19,765 nucleotides of DNA from DASPKX01 sp035627835 (GCA_035627835.1 DASPKX010000062.1:1-19765), one strand, 5' to 3'; positions 1 to 7,777 are shown, counted from the first letter of the stretch. Numbers and translations: made by a program. Notes: generated by a model not told the origin, from the letters alone.

Positions 1-1215
1 GCCTTGGTGAAGTACAAGCTTCTCGCTGGCGGTGGCATGCTCAAGATCGTCAATCGCACCGTCCCTGAAGCGCTCACCCGCCTCGGGTACAGCGACGAGC
101 AGAAGGCCAAAATCATCGCCCACATCGAGCAATGGGACACCATTGAAGACGTCGTTGATGACGCTGGCGTGAGCCACCCAACGCCCCTGCGCGCAGAGCA
201 TCTCGCGGTTTTTGATTGCGCGTTCAAGGCGTATCGGGGCAAGCGCAGCATCAACTACATGGCCCACCTGAAGATGATGGGCGCAACCCAGCCGTTCATC
301 TCCGGCGCAATCTCCAAAACGGTGAACCTCCCGAATGAGTGCACAGTGGAGGACATCATGGACGCCTACATTCAGGCCTGGAAGATGGGCTTGAAATGCG
401 TCGCGATTTACCGCGACGGCTCGAAGCGCTCGCAGCCGCTGAACACCAAAAAGACGAACGAAGGCGGCGCCCAGGCTGAGGCGGGCTCCGAGCTTAAGGC
501 TGCCCTTGAGCGCCTTAAACAACTCGAAGCGGAAGTCGCACAGTTGCGCTTCGAATCGGGCCGGGCCACACGCCGCAAGCTGCCAGACACTCGCACAGCC
601 CTGGCGCACAAGTTCGACATCGCAGGCCACGAAGGCTACATGCATGTCGGTTTGTTCGAGGATGGCTCCCCTGGCGAGTTGTTCATCACCATGGCCAAGG
701 AAGGCTCCACAATTGGCGGACTCATGGATTCTGTGGCCACGCTGACGAGCATGTCGCTTCAATACGGCGTGCCGTTGGAAGCGTTGGTGAAGAAGTTCGC
801 GCACCAGCGCTTTGAGCCATCTGGCTTCACGAAGAACCCAGAGATCCGCAACGCCTCCTCCATCATCGACTACGTGTTCCGCTGGATGGCGCTCAAGTTC
901 ATCCCCGGTTATCGCGAAGCGATGAACCCAGCCGCTGTGGCGCAGGCTGACCTGCCGATGCCTGGATTGCAGGAGGAGATTGAGCGGAACGTAAACAAGC
1001 CCGTTCCTGAGCTGCCTGTGAGTCCAGAGAAGGAATTTCGCGCGCTGAAGACAGCAAGCGCCGGCCACGTGAGCACGACGGTTCTCACGCTGAGCCAAAC
1101 GCTGGCTCACTTCCAAATGGATGCGCCACCTTGCCCGAAGTGCGGCAGCATCGCCGTGCGTAACGGCGCTTGCTACAAGTGCCTGAACTGCGGCGAGAGC
1201 CTCGGCTGCAGCTAA
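1..1215 (+). CDS. nrdJ: Adenosylcobalamin-dependent ribonucleotide reductase (class II), C-terminal part, 5' partial
   Basis: Class II ribonucleotide reductase makes deoxyribonucleotides using coenzyme B12 and needs no oxygen. Only the C-terminal ~404 residues are visible; the frame is open from the first base, so the true start lies outside. The end of the catalytic barrel is recognisable (GAISKTVNLPNE, then TVEDIMDAY, then AIYRDGSKRSQPL). Next come a charged, heptad-like linker (about residues 150-185 of the visible part) and a TSCPD domain starting at RRKLPDTR and containing GELFITMAKEGSTIGG. The C-terminus carries CPKCGS and a CYKCLNCGESLGCS tail: zinc-ribbon cysteines plus the terminal cysteines expected to re-reduce the active site. 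The gene ends at TAA 1213-1215 and is followed by a hairpin terminator. Family assignment is secure from these motifs. Why an oxygen-independent enzyme is used cannot be judged from this window. Confidence 0.95.
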   Translation, partial: ALVKYKLLAGGGMLKIVNRTVPEALTRLGYSDEQKAKIIAHIEQWDTIEDVVDDAGVSHPTPLRAEHLAVFDCAFKAYRGKRSINYMAHLKMMGATQPFISGAISKTVNLPNECTVEDIMDAYIQAWKMGLKCVAIYRDGSKRSQPLNTKKTNEGGAQAEAGSELKAALERLKQLEAEVAQLRFESGRATRRKLPDTRTALAHKFDIAGHEGYMHVGLFEDGSPGELFITMAKEGSTIGGLMDSVATLTSMSLQYGVPLEALVKKFAHQRFEPSGFTKNPEIRNASSIIDYVFRWMALKFIPGYREAMNPAAVAQADLPMPGLQEEIERNVNKPVPELPVSPEKEFRALKTASAGHVSTTVLTLSQTLAHFQMDAPPCPKCGSIAVRNGACYKCLNCGESLGCS

Positions 1216-1234
1216 GATTTCGGAGAGGAACCGA

Positions 1235-1287
1235 AGCAAGGCGCCAATTGGACCGCTGCAAAGCGACCGATTGGCGCTTTTTGCTTT
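1235..1287 (+). terminator. Intrinsic terminator after nrdJ
   Basis: Inverted repeat GCGCCAATTGG (1241-1251) and CCGATTGGCGC (1267-1277) pairs over 11 positions with one G-T pair and a 15-nt loop. It is followed directly by TTTTTGCTTT. It starts about 20 nt after the nrdJ stop codon. Stem plus T-rich tail is the standard Rho-independent layout on the plus strand. Confidence 0.75.
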
Positions 1288-1309
1288 CAATCCGCCTCGG
1301 TTAATGGAG

Positions 1310-1338
1310 CTGACAGTTCCTATGATTGGCGGTACATT
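1310..1338 (+). promoter_or_regulatory. Candidate sigma70-type promoter giving a leaderless transcript
   Basis: CTGACA (1310-1315) matches the -35 consensus at 5 of 6 positions. TACATT (1333-1338) matches the -10 consensus at 4 of 6, and the spacer is exactly 17 nt. Transcription would start about 7 nt later, at the GTG at 1345 that opens the downstream small ORF, so the mRNA would have essentially no 5' leader. Boxes this good do occur by chance, so this stays a candidate. Confidence 0.4.
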
Positions 1339-1344
1339 TCTTAC

Positions 1345-1581
1345 GTGGAACCGGATGACTTTGGCGCTAAGGAAAAGGCCCTGCTCGCGGAAGCCGCTGC
1401 CTTGCGCGCGGAAGTAGCGGAGGTTCTTAAACACCACCCGGACGCGGACCCAGACAACGTCCGCCACACACTGATCCTTTTGAAAATGGACCCGTGGGAA
1501 CGGCTTGCACGCGCTTTGATCCGTGGCCGCTGCTCCAAAAGAGCAGCCATGGTAAGCCCGGTCCCCGACCGGGCATCCTGA
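1345..1581 (+). CDS. Small unrecognised protein (78 aa)
   Basis: I do not recognise this family. The predicted 78-aa protein is charged and mostly helical. An Ala/Glu/Leu-rich N-terminal helix (about residues 8-30, heptad-like) leads to HHPDADPDNVRHTLILLKMD and then WERLARALIRGR, which looks like a second amphipathic helix. It has no signal peptide, TM segment or cysteine motif. The start is GTG at 1345, with no Shine-Dalgarno; a promoter-like pair of boxes ends 6 nt upstream, which suits a leaderless message. Codon use resembles its neighbours. The last ~20 codons overlap three palindromes (1529-1590), so the extreme C-terminus may be under RNA-structure rather than protein constraint. It converges on the minus-strand CRTAC1 gene, 9 nt apart. 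A real gene is likely but unproven. Confidence 0.5.
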   Translation: MEPDDFGAKEKALLAEAAALRAEVAEVLKHHPDADPDNVRHTLILLKMDPWERLARALIRGRCSKRAAMVSPVPDRAS

Positions 1582-1590
1582 GGTCGGGGA
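1529..1590. repeat. Cluster of three hairpins at a convergent gene junction
   Basis: There are three perfect inverted repeats. The first is GCTGCTC (1529-1535) with GAGCAGC (1541-1547). The second is GCCCGGT (1556-1562) with ACCGGGC (1568-1574). The third is TCCCCGACC (1562-1570) with GGTCGGGGA (1582-1590). The second and third overlap and exclude each other. The last arm abuts the minus-strand stop codon (1591-1593). No T-tract follows on either strand, so this is not a canonical terminator. It may stabilise or end the convergent transcripts. Confidence 0.5.
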
Positions 1591-3444
1591 TTACAGCTGC
1601 TCCACTCGCGTGAGCTTGTTTGGCTCCACTTGAGCGAGTTTCTGCACGGATCCATCTGGCCAGCGAATCTCAACAGAGTCGAATCTATCGTTTTTACCGA
1701 GTCCGAGCGTGACAGGGAGTTCTGATTGGGAGAGGTAACTCTTGGTAGGGATTACCTGGCGAGTGATTTTCTGTTCGCCTAATTTCGCGGTCACCGTAGC
1801 GCCGATCGCGTCGCGGTTAGATTTCTTCCCCACCAGCTTCAGGCGCACCCAGTTGTGCTTTAGCTCCTGGTCGTTGCGGACGAGGAGCGGTTTGCCACCG
1901 GTTTGGGTGATCACCGCGTCCAAGTCGCCATCGTTGTCGATATCAGCGTATGCTGACACGCGGCCGACCAGTGGTTTAAAGAGATCTGCGCCTGCTTTAT
2001 CAACCGCCAACGGGATAAAGGTGGGCGCCCGGCCGCTGTTCCAGAAAAGCTGGGCTGGTTGCGCGTAGGTTTGGCTCTGCTGCACTTTGTTGATCTCCTC
2101 TTCGAGGTGGCCATTCGCGCTGAGCACGTCGAGGCGTCCATCCAAATCATAGTCGAAGAAGAAAATACCGAACTTCAGCAGCAAGCGGCTGGCAGGACCA
2201 ATTCCCTCGCCGATCGCTTCGTCCGAGAAAAGCAACGGCTGATCCTGTGAGACATAAAGCGCCGTCATTTCATTGGCGAAGTTGCCGATGACGATCCCTA
2301 ACGCATCGTCGTTGCGGAAATGCCCCGCATCGATGCCCATTGCGCCGCGTGTCGCGCCATAGCTGTCAAAGGCCACGCCAGCCACCGCGCCGATTTCCTT
2401 AAATGTCCCGTTCTTCTGATTGTGAAAAACAAAATTTTGAACGGTGTCATTCGCCACGACAAGGTCGATCCACCCGTCATTGTCGATGTCCGTTGGGGCC
2501 ACACCCAATGTCTTTGCGGTTGGTATCCCGGTGGCCTTATTTTTCACCTGCACACCGCCGCTCTCACTGATGTCAGAGAACTTTCCGTTCCCTTCATTGC
2601 GGTATAGCGCGGGAAAAGCCCCTTCGAAATTCATCGGCTGCCCGTAGGCGCGGCCCACACCAACAAGCTTGTAGCCGACCTCGAAATCAATTTCCCGGGA
2701 CCAACGCACGTAGCGGCCCACGAAAAGATCAAGGTCTCCATCATTGTCGATGTCCACGAACGCTGCGGCTGTGCTCCAATCGCTCGATTGCCCCGCGACG
2801 CCTGCCTCCTGCGCTATCTCCTTAAACTTTCCATTGCCCAGGTTTTTGAAGAGCTTGTTTTCCCCGACACAGGTGAAGTAGACATCGACGAACCCATCGT
2901 TGTCGAAGTCTCCAGAGGCGATCCCCATTCCGTAGAAGCTCGTGTCCAGGCCCGAGCCTGCCGTCACGTTTTTGAAGCTGCCGGTTCCGTCATTCTGATA
3001 AAGGGCAGGGGTGGCTGCAGTCTTGCCTGCGGCAGTCGAAGGCCAATGCGCGCCGTTGGCGAACAACAAGTCCTGGTGCCCATCGTTATTAAAATCTAGG
3101 AAAGCAACACCGCTGCCCATGGTCTCGGGCAGCAACTTCTCTCCAGTCGCGCCGCTCACGTGGGTGAAATCGATGCCAGCCGCGCTGGTCACGTCCGTGA
3201 ACCGAGCTTGAGGCGCTTCCGCCTGAGCAAAGCGCTCCGCAGGTTTAGGCGCGTTCAACGCGGTCATCTTAGCCTGCGCGGGAGCTGGTTTTCGGCTCAG
3301 CACATAGAACGCTCCGCCGCCAGCGGCTAACAGGACAGCAGCCGCGACCGCGCTCCATTTAAATGCGCGGCCTATGACCGCGTCATCGTAATGGGCCAGT
3401 TCTTCATTTTCTTCAGGCCGCTCTGGGGACGGTTTGTCGCTCAT
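1591..3444 (-). CDS. CRTAC1-family FG-GAP/VCBS repeat protein with ASPIC/UnbV domain
   Basis: A membrane-anchored, probably periplasmic beta-propeller of 617 aa. A cytoplasmic acidic N-terminus is followed by one TM segment at about residues 30-50 and a Pro/Ala linker. The body starts with RFTDVTSAAGIDFTHVSG, the usual CRTAC1 opening. Six calcium-binding DxDxDGxxD loops stand at about 117-125, 179-187, 231-239, 319-327, 431-439 and 501-509, as in integrin-like FG-GAP propellers. A degenerate one may lie near 375. The C-terminal ASPIC/UnbV region runs from about 530 (RDAIGATVTAKLG, then EIRWPDGSVQKL). The family's biochemical role is not established. It lies 51 nt downstream of the multiheme cytochrome gene on the same strand, which implies joint expression. 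No clear Shine-Dalgarno precedes ATG 3444. Family call is firm; function is open. Confidence 0.93.
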   Translation of the reverse strand: MSDKPSPERPEENEELAHYDDAVIGRAFKWSAVAAAVLLAAGGGAFYVLSRKPAPAQAKMTALNAPKPAERFAQAEAPQARFTDVTSAAGIDFTHVSGATGEKLLPETMGSGVAFLDFNNDGHQDLLFANGAHWPSTAAGKTAATPALYQNDGTGSFKNVTAGSGLDTSFYGMGIASGDFDNDGFVDVYFTCVGENKLFKNLGNGKFKEIAQEAGVAGQSSDWSTAAAFVDIDNDGDLDLFVGRYVRWSREIDFEVGYKLVGVGRAYGQPMNFEGAFPALYRNEGNGKFSDISESGGVQVKNKATGIPTAKTLGVAPTDIDNDGWIDLVVANDTVQNFVFHNQKNGTFKEIGAVAGVAFDSYGATRGAMGIDAGHFRNDDALGIVIGNFANEMTALYVSQDQPLLFSDEAIGEGIGPASRLLLKFGIFFFDYDLDGRLDVLSANGHLEEEINKVQQSQTYAQPAQLFWNSGRAPTFIPLAVDKAGADLFKPLVGRVSAYADIDNDGDLDAVITQTGGKPLLVRNDQELKHNWVRLKLVGKKSNRDAIGATVTAKLGEQKITRQVIPTKSYLSQSELPVTLGLGKNDRFDSVEIRWPDGSVQKLAQVEPNKLTRVEQL

Positions 3445-3495
3445 GGGAAAAGTGGGTGGAATGTGGCGCTGGAAGCAAGATCCTGCAACCGGTGG

Positions 3496-6321
3496 CTATT
3501 CATTTTGCGCGAGCTTGGCCGGGGCCGCACCCTCTCGCGCCAAAGCTTCTTTTCGTTGCAGCGGATAAATGACAATGGATTGGGCGGCATGGTCCGCAGC
3601 CGGGTTGTTCCGGCGGTGAATTGCGATTGCCTTGTCGCGGGCATTATCATCCGGCCGGTACCGCTCGTGAGCCTGTCGATGCTCCTCCGCAAGGGCGGTT
3701 TCGCCCAGCAACGGGTAAATGAGCGAGAGGTTGTAGTGCGCCGCCAGGTTCTCCGAGTCCAACTCCAGCGTCTTTTTAAAGCGCGCCACGGCGGCTTTTA
3801 AGAACTCCTGCTGGCGCTCGCGGTTGCCACGCTCAAGTTTAGCGCGCTCAAACAAGGTTTGGCCAAGCTCGTTGATGACTTCGTAATCCTTGCTGAAATG
3901 GAACATGCGCTGCTCCAGTTCAGGATAGCGGTCCTCCAGAATGCTGGTGAACTCCTTGATGGCTTCATCGAGATAGCCGTTTTGTTTGTTCACCAGGCCG
4001 TTGAGCCAGGCAATGGTCCAACGCGGGGCGGGAGGATCAAATTTCGCGGCGCGTTGCAAGGCCGCAACTGTGTCCTCCAAACGGCCCTCCTTCAGGTAAA
4101 CACGAGCCAGGTTGAGCGGGCCATCGGCGCGCCCGAGTTTTTCCACTTCCTTAAAGGCGTGCTCGGCTTGAATGAGTTCACCCTTTTCCGAGCCTTTGTC
4201 ACCCTCGAGGAACAAGCCAATGCCATAATCATTCCAGCGTTGCCATGGGATGATCGGAGAAGGCGCGTTCGTCACCACCGCATCCACACCCTCGATCGGG
4301 AAGGTGATGCTGTCGCTCGCCATTTCCACAATGGGCAGGGTGTTGGTGTAACTCTTCCCGTAAACATACTGCATGTAGGTCGTGTCGAACTTCCGGTAGT
4401 TAAATTTGAAATCGACCTTGAGCGGCTCGTTCAAATCCTCCGGCACCGTGAACTCGTAGTGAACCACCTGCGCGGCGCCGGGGGGGATTTGATGATTGTA
4501 GAGCGGAGTAAAAATGTCCTGCGGATTGCGCCGGTCGATTCGATTGCCATGCCGGTCGAGCATGTAAACATTGACGAAATGCGACCATGGATCGACCCGG
4601 TTGTAATCGCCGAGCCCACCTGTCCGCCCGACCACTTTCTGTCCTGAGCGGAGGGTTCCATCCACCCACAGCTCATTTGAATCAGCAGTCCCCTGGGTCA
4701 GCGGATGGCCGAGCTTCACCGTGCGCAAAACGATTTCGAGCAAGTATTTCTTTCCCCGCTTGAGGGCTGGGACGTTTGGACGGAGTGGTCCGATTAGTGG
4801 CGCGTCGATGGTTCCGCCTTCTTTGATGCCAATGATGTCGACGCGGACTGAGCCCTTCAGGAAGTCAGAATGGGCCTTGACCGCATTCGTGAATCCGAGC
4901 AAGTGCGCCACCCCGGTGTTGGCCGCCGGGAACAAATGGTTATGAACCATGAGGGCGTCATTGGTGCCGTATCGCTTGCCAGCGAAGTCATCCTCCATCT
5001 TCTGGAGCGGCATGTGGCAGTTGTTGCAATTTTGCTCGGCTTTGGGCGGATAATAAAAGCTGCGGGCGTTGTGGCCGGAGACACCGCTCAGGAGGAACGT
5101 GTCGTAGTGATTCTGCCCTCGCAGGAATTCTTTATAGTGCGTCAGCTCCTGCGGGAGATGAACCTTATGGCAAGTGGAGCAAAATTCGGCCGTTTGGTGC
5201 AGCGGCTTGAGGAAGGTCTTTTTGTGGAACTCCGGCTTCGCCTTGACCAATTGATTGTTGATGAATTGGAGCAAGCTGTTCGTGCTGAAGGCAAAGGGGT
5301 AATGCAACGGCTCCTCAATCGTGTAATCCGCGTTCCCTTTTGTGCTGTGCACATGGGTGATCGCGTGGCATGCGGTGCAAGTGATGCCCGCTTGCGAGGT
5401 GGGGTGGTTCACATCGTCATAATTTGGATCATCGAACGCCCCGCTGAAGAATGGCACCACGTCATGGCAACCCGCGCACCATCGCGCTGCTTTCACGTTC
5501 CCATCGCGCTTTAAAGCGACCTGGCGTGTCTCTCGAACGCTGAATAGGTACGGTGGATTATTGAACGAACTGAAATGGTGCGAGCTATGGAACCAACCTT
5601 TGTAAGCGTCGGTGTGGCACTTCATGCAGTACTCATCCATCATCAACGTCTTGGCAGGGATAAAGTTGCCTGTGGCTGTGCGAGCCAGCGAAGGTTTGAA
5701 GTATTTTTCCCCCTCTTTCGGACCCGCCACGTTCCACTTTCGGGGATCCTGCTTATGCAGACTCACCATCAAGACGACCATGGCGGCGACCGCGCCGGCC
5801 CAGCTTAGGCCCACTTTCCACTTGATCCGGGGCCCGGCCAGCCGATGCAGGATGTACAGCCACACAGCTACCAGCGGCGTGATGATATGAACCCAGTAGG
5901 AAACCCGCCTGATAGCTGGGTCTTTGATTTCAAAGAAATCGAGCCGCGTCAGAGCCACACCCGAGAACAGCAGCGCAAGCGCGACAAAGAAAAGCGCGTA
6001 ACCCACCCGCACGGCTCTTTTGTTCGGGCGATTGTGTGAGTTCTTGATGTGGCCAATCCCAAAGATGATGAAGGGCACCAGCAGCAGCAGGCCGAGCACC
6101 AGATGGGCCAGAAACATTAGCTGGTAGAAGTAGTTCTGGTACGTAAGCCCAGACAACTTCTCCATAATGGTGATGCTGATGAGGTAAGCCGAATTCGCGC
6201 CGAGCAGGGCGACCAAACCGAAAACTATATAGAGGACGACCCGCAGTTTCGGTCCGACCGCGCGGACATACTTCTTGCGAGCGGGCGGTTGAGGGGCCGC
6301 CGGAGGGAGTTCGTCTGGCAT
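3496..6321 (-). CDS. Membrane multiheme cytochrome (putative diheme b / pentaheme c) fused to TPR repeats
   Basis: This 941-aa protein probably moves electrons across or along the inner membrane. Five hydrophobic helices lie at about residues 27-50, 66-90, 106-127, 142-160 and 168-187, placing the rest in the periplasm. TM2 carries His73 and His91 at its two ends, and TM4 carries His145 and His159. TM2 and TM4 run in the same direction, so two bis-His b hemes are possible (inference). Five c-type heme motifs follow: CMKCH 232-236, CAGCH 282-286, CTACH 315-319, CSTCH 381-385 and CNNCH 432-436, with extra His as possible sixth ligands. A beta-rich region spans about 485-680, then TPR-like helices about 710-890, and the conserved-looking tail NPAADHAAQSIVIYPLQR. 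The heme block resembles cytochrome c554-type domains. It is first in an operon with the CRTAC1 gene. The physiological donor and acceptor are unknown. Confidence 0.9.
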   Translation of the reverse strand: MPDELPPAAPQPPARKKYVRAVGPKLRVVLYIVFGLVALLGANSAYLISITIMEKLSGLTYQNYFYQLMFLAHLVLGLLLLVPFIIFGIGHIKNSHNRPNKRAVRVGYALFFVALALLFSGVALTRLDFFEIKDPAIRRVSYWVHIITPLVAVWLYILHRLAGPRIKWKVGLSWAGAVAAMVVLMVSLHKQDPRKWNVAGPKEGEKYFKPSLARTATGNFIPAKTLMMDEYCMKCHTDAYKGWFHSSHHFSSFNNPPYLFSVRETRQVALKRDGNVKAARWCAGCHDVVPFFSGAFDDPNYDDVNHPTSQAGITCTACHAITHVHSTKGNADYTIEEPLHYPFAFSTNSLLQFINNQLVKAKPEFHKKTFLKPLHQTAEFCSTCHKVHLPQELTHYKEFLRGQNHYDTFLLSGVSGHNARSFYYPPKAEQNCNNCHMPLQKMEDDFAGKRYGTNDALMVHNHLFPAANTGVAHLLGFTNAVKAHSDFLKGSVRVDIIGIKEGGTIDAPLIGPLRPNVPALKRGKKYLLEIVLRTVKLGHPLTQGTADSNELWVDGTLRSGQKVVGRTGGLGDYNRVDPWSHFVNVYMLDRHGNRIDRRNPQDIFTPLYNHQIPPGAAQVVHYEFTVPEDLNEPLKVDFKFNYRKFDTTYMQYVYGKSYTNTLPIVEMASDSITFPIEGVDAVVTNAPSPIIPWQRWNDYGIGLFLEGDKGSEKGELIQAEHAFKEVEKLGRADGPLNLARVYLKEGRLEDTVAALQRAAKFDPPAPRWTIAWLNGLVNKQNGYLDEAIKEFTSILEDRYPELEQRMFHFSKDYEVINELGQTLFERAKLERGNRERQQEFLKAAVARFKKTLELDSENLAAHYNLSLIYPLLGETALAEEHRQAHERYRPDDNARDKAIAIHRRNNPAADHAAQSIVIYPLQRKEALAREGAAPAKLAQNE

Positions 6322-6363
6322 ACAGGGTAATAACTCACGCGCAGCTTTCTACGCGGGAAAGCA

Positions 6364-6381
6364 ACAACATGGATATGTTGT
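6364..6381. promoter_or_regulatory. Inverted repeat upstream of the cytochrome operon
   Basis: ACAACAT (6364-6370), a 4-nt spacer GGAT, then ATGTTGT (6375-6381) form a perfect 7-bp palindrome 43 nt upstream of the cytochrome start codon, in the 131-nt gap after the histidine kinase gene. It could be an operator or an mRNA hairpin. A repeat of this size occurs by chance about once per window, so only its location supports it. I found no convincing -35/-10 pair here. Confidence 0.25.
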
Positions 6382-6452
6382 CAGCTTAACGTGCGTGGGG
6401 AACAAGAAAAAGCCGCAGGGGCGAAGCGCTTGTTTTCGGGGGCAAAACGCTC

Positions 6453-7637
6453 TTACCCAAGGCAGGATTCAACGACTTGGCTAAATGCCTTTAACGTGAA
6501 CGGCTTCCTCAGCACCAGTGCTTGGCGAAGTTTTGCGCTTTCCAACGTCGCTAACGGCCCATCATCCGCACCGCTCACGAAAATTACCTTCACTTCAGGG
6601 TTTTGCTCACGCACAGCCTGGAAAAGCTCCACCCCATTCATTTTAGGCATGGTCACGTCTGTAATCACGAGCCGGACTTGGCCCGCATGCCGATTAAAGA
6701 GCTTCAGTCCTTCCGCTCCGTCGCTCCCGACGAGCACGTCGCGGCGAGTCTTTTGGAGGGAGGTTTTAATTACTTCACGAACGAGAGGGTCATCCTCAAC
6801 CAGAAGGATCTTCCCTTCGAGCTTATCCTTCTGCCGAGCCGAGCTGCTCGGGCGGGCGCCCAATCCAGCTCCGTTCTCCGGCGGCATCCACATCGTCACA
6901 GTTGTTCCCTGGTCCTCAGCGGATTCGATAACAAGCTGTCCGCCATGAAGCTGCGTGATGCTATGCGCCAGGGTGAGACCGAGCCCCGGATAAGCTGGGC
7001 TGCCTTTGGTCGAAAAGAAGGGTTCGCAGCAGCGGCGAAGCGTTTCCGGATTCATGCCGACGCCCGTGTCGCGAACAACCAGGCGATACGCTGGTCCAGA
7101 TGCGATATTCAACTCAGCGCTGTGGTCAAAGGCGATCTGGTCGCTCGCGAGGGTAATTTCGAGTTGGCCTCCGGTGGCCAGCGCATGCCGGGAATTGCTG
7201 AGCAGATGCTCGATCACCAGCTTCCATTGCGCTTCATCGCCCACGAGGTGCGCTTCTTCAGGCGCGGAGACGGTCAACGCGATCTGGCTGTCGGAGGGAA
7301 GCGCGCTCTGCCAAGCGTGGGCGGACTGGCGAAGAGTGGCGGCAAAGTTGAAGGGTTTAGGGCTAAATCGGCGATATGGCCGCATCGCCATCAGAATAGT
7401 ATCGAGGTACTTCTCTGATTTACGGGTGGCTGTCTCAAGAGTGGACGCGTATCCAGCCGCCGTTGAGCCTGCGGGAACCTCTTCCTGCAACAAGGCGACA
7501 TACCCCAACAACGGCACGAGGAAGTTGTTGAAGTCGTGCGCCATTTTACCCAAAGCCGCCTTTAGAGCGTCAAGCCGCTCATCGCGCTCACGCAACTCGG
7601 GGTTCTTGGGGCGTGTTTTTGGGGCCGGTTCGTTCAT
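6453..7637 (-). CDS. Soluble hybrid histidine kinase with C-terminal receiver domain
   Basis: A two-component sensor of 394 aa without TM segments or a recognisable input domain. Only about 30 charged residues precede the H-box. The dimerisation region has KMAHDFNNFL with His34 as phospho-site. The ATPase domain has an N-box around Asn148, G1 motif DTGVGM at 190-195, F-box CEPFFST at 204-210 and G2 GLGL at 218-221. After a Ser/Arg-rich linker, a CheY-like receiver begins at about 274 with acidic pocket EDD 281-283, phospho-acceptor Asp327 (ITDVTMPKMNG), Ser355 and Lys378-Pro379. No output domain is attached and no partner regulator is adjacent on this strand, so phosphate probably passes to a distant protein. 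The H-box HDFNN is typical of kinases of the hybrid, receiver-bearing type. It lies 131 nt upstream of the cytochrome operon on the same strand and may or may not share a transcript with it. Confidence 0.92.
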   Translation of the reverse strand: MNEPAPKTRPKNPELRERDERLDALKAALGKMAHDFNNFLVPLLGYVALLQEEVPAGSTAAGYASTLETATRKSEKYLDTILMAMRPYRRFSPKPFNFAATLRQSAHAWQSALPSDSQIALTVSAPEEAHLVGDEAQWKLVIEHLLSNSRHALATGGQLEITLASDQIAFDHSAELNIASGPAYRLVVRDTGVGMNPETLRRCCEPFFSTKGSPAYPGLGLTLAHSITQLHGGQLVIESAEDQGTTVTMWMPPENGAGLGARPSSSARQKDKLEGKILLVEDDPLVREVIKTSLQKTRRDVLVGSDGAEGLKLFNRHAGQVRLVITDVTMPKMNGVELFQAVREQNPEVKVIFVSGADDGPLATLESAKLRQALVLRKPFTLKAFSQVVESCLG

Positions 7638-7777
7638 GGACGCTGGTTATGCAGAGCAAGGTATGAGCCAAGTTGTCGCTCGCAGCAGAGTTGCCTTTGG
7701 ACAGGCCATTCAGTCAACCACCTTCTAAAATCGCATTGCTCCGCCGCTCCCCGCTCGGCAATCTTTGCCCGGGATCT
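7638..7777. promoter_or_regulatory. Divergent intergenic region between hybrid kinase and BNR gene
   Basis: This 140-nt gap separates two divergent genes and must hold promoters for both, unless the kinase is read from further away. On the plus strand, TAAAAT (7726-7731) is a good -10 match, 46 nt before the BNR start, but no fitting -35 box stands 16-18 nt upstream. I saw no strong inverted repeat. Confidence 0.3.

Noticed and set aside
1341..1673. A 110-codon minus-strand frame over the small gene and the CRTAC1 end
   Set aside because: It overlaps the CRTAC1 C-terminal domain in another frame, and its Ser/Arg-rich content is typical of a shadow frame.
3859..4647. A 262-codon plus-strand frame inside the cytochrome gene
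   Set aside because: It is a shadow of the minus-strand gene, whose heme motifs and TPRs are clear in the other frame.
7006..7728. A 240-codon plus-strand frame antisense to the hybrid kinase and reaching the intergenic region
   Set aside because: It has no recognisable domain, and the minus-strand kinase motifs explain the sequence.
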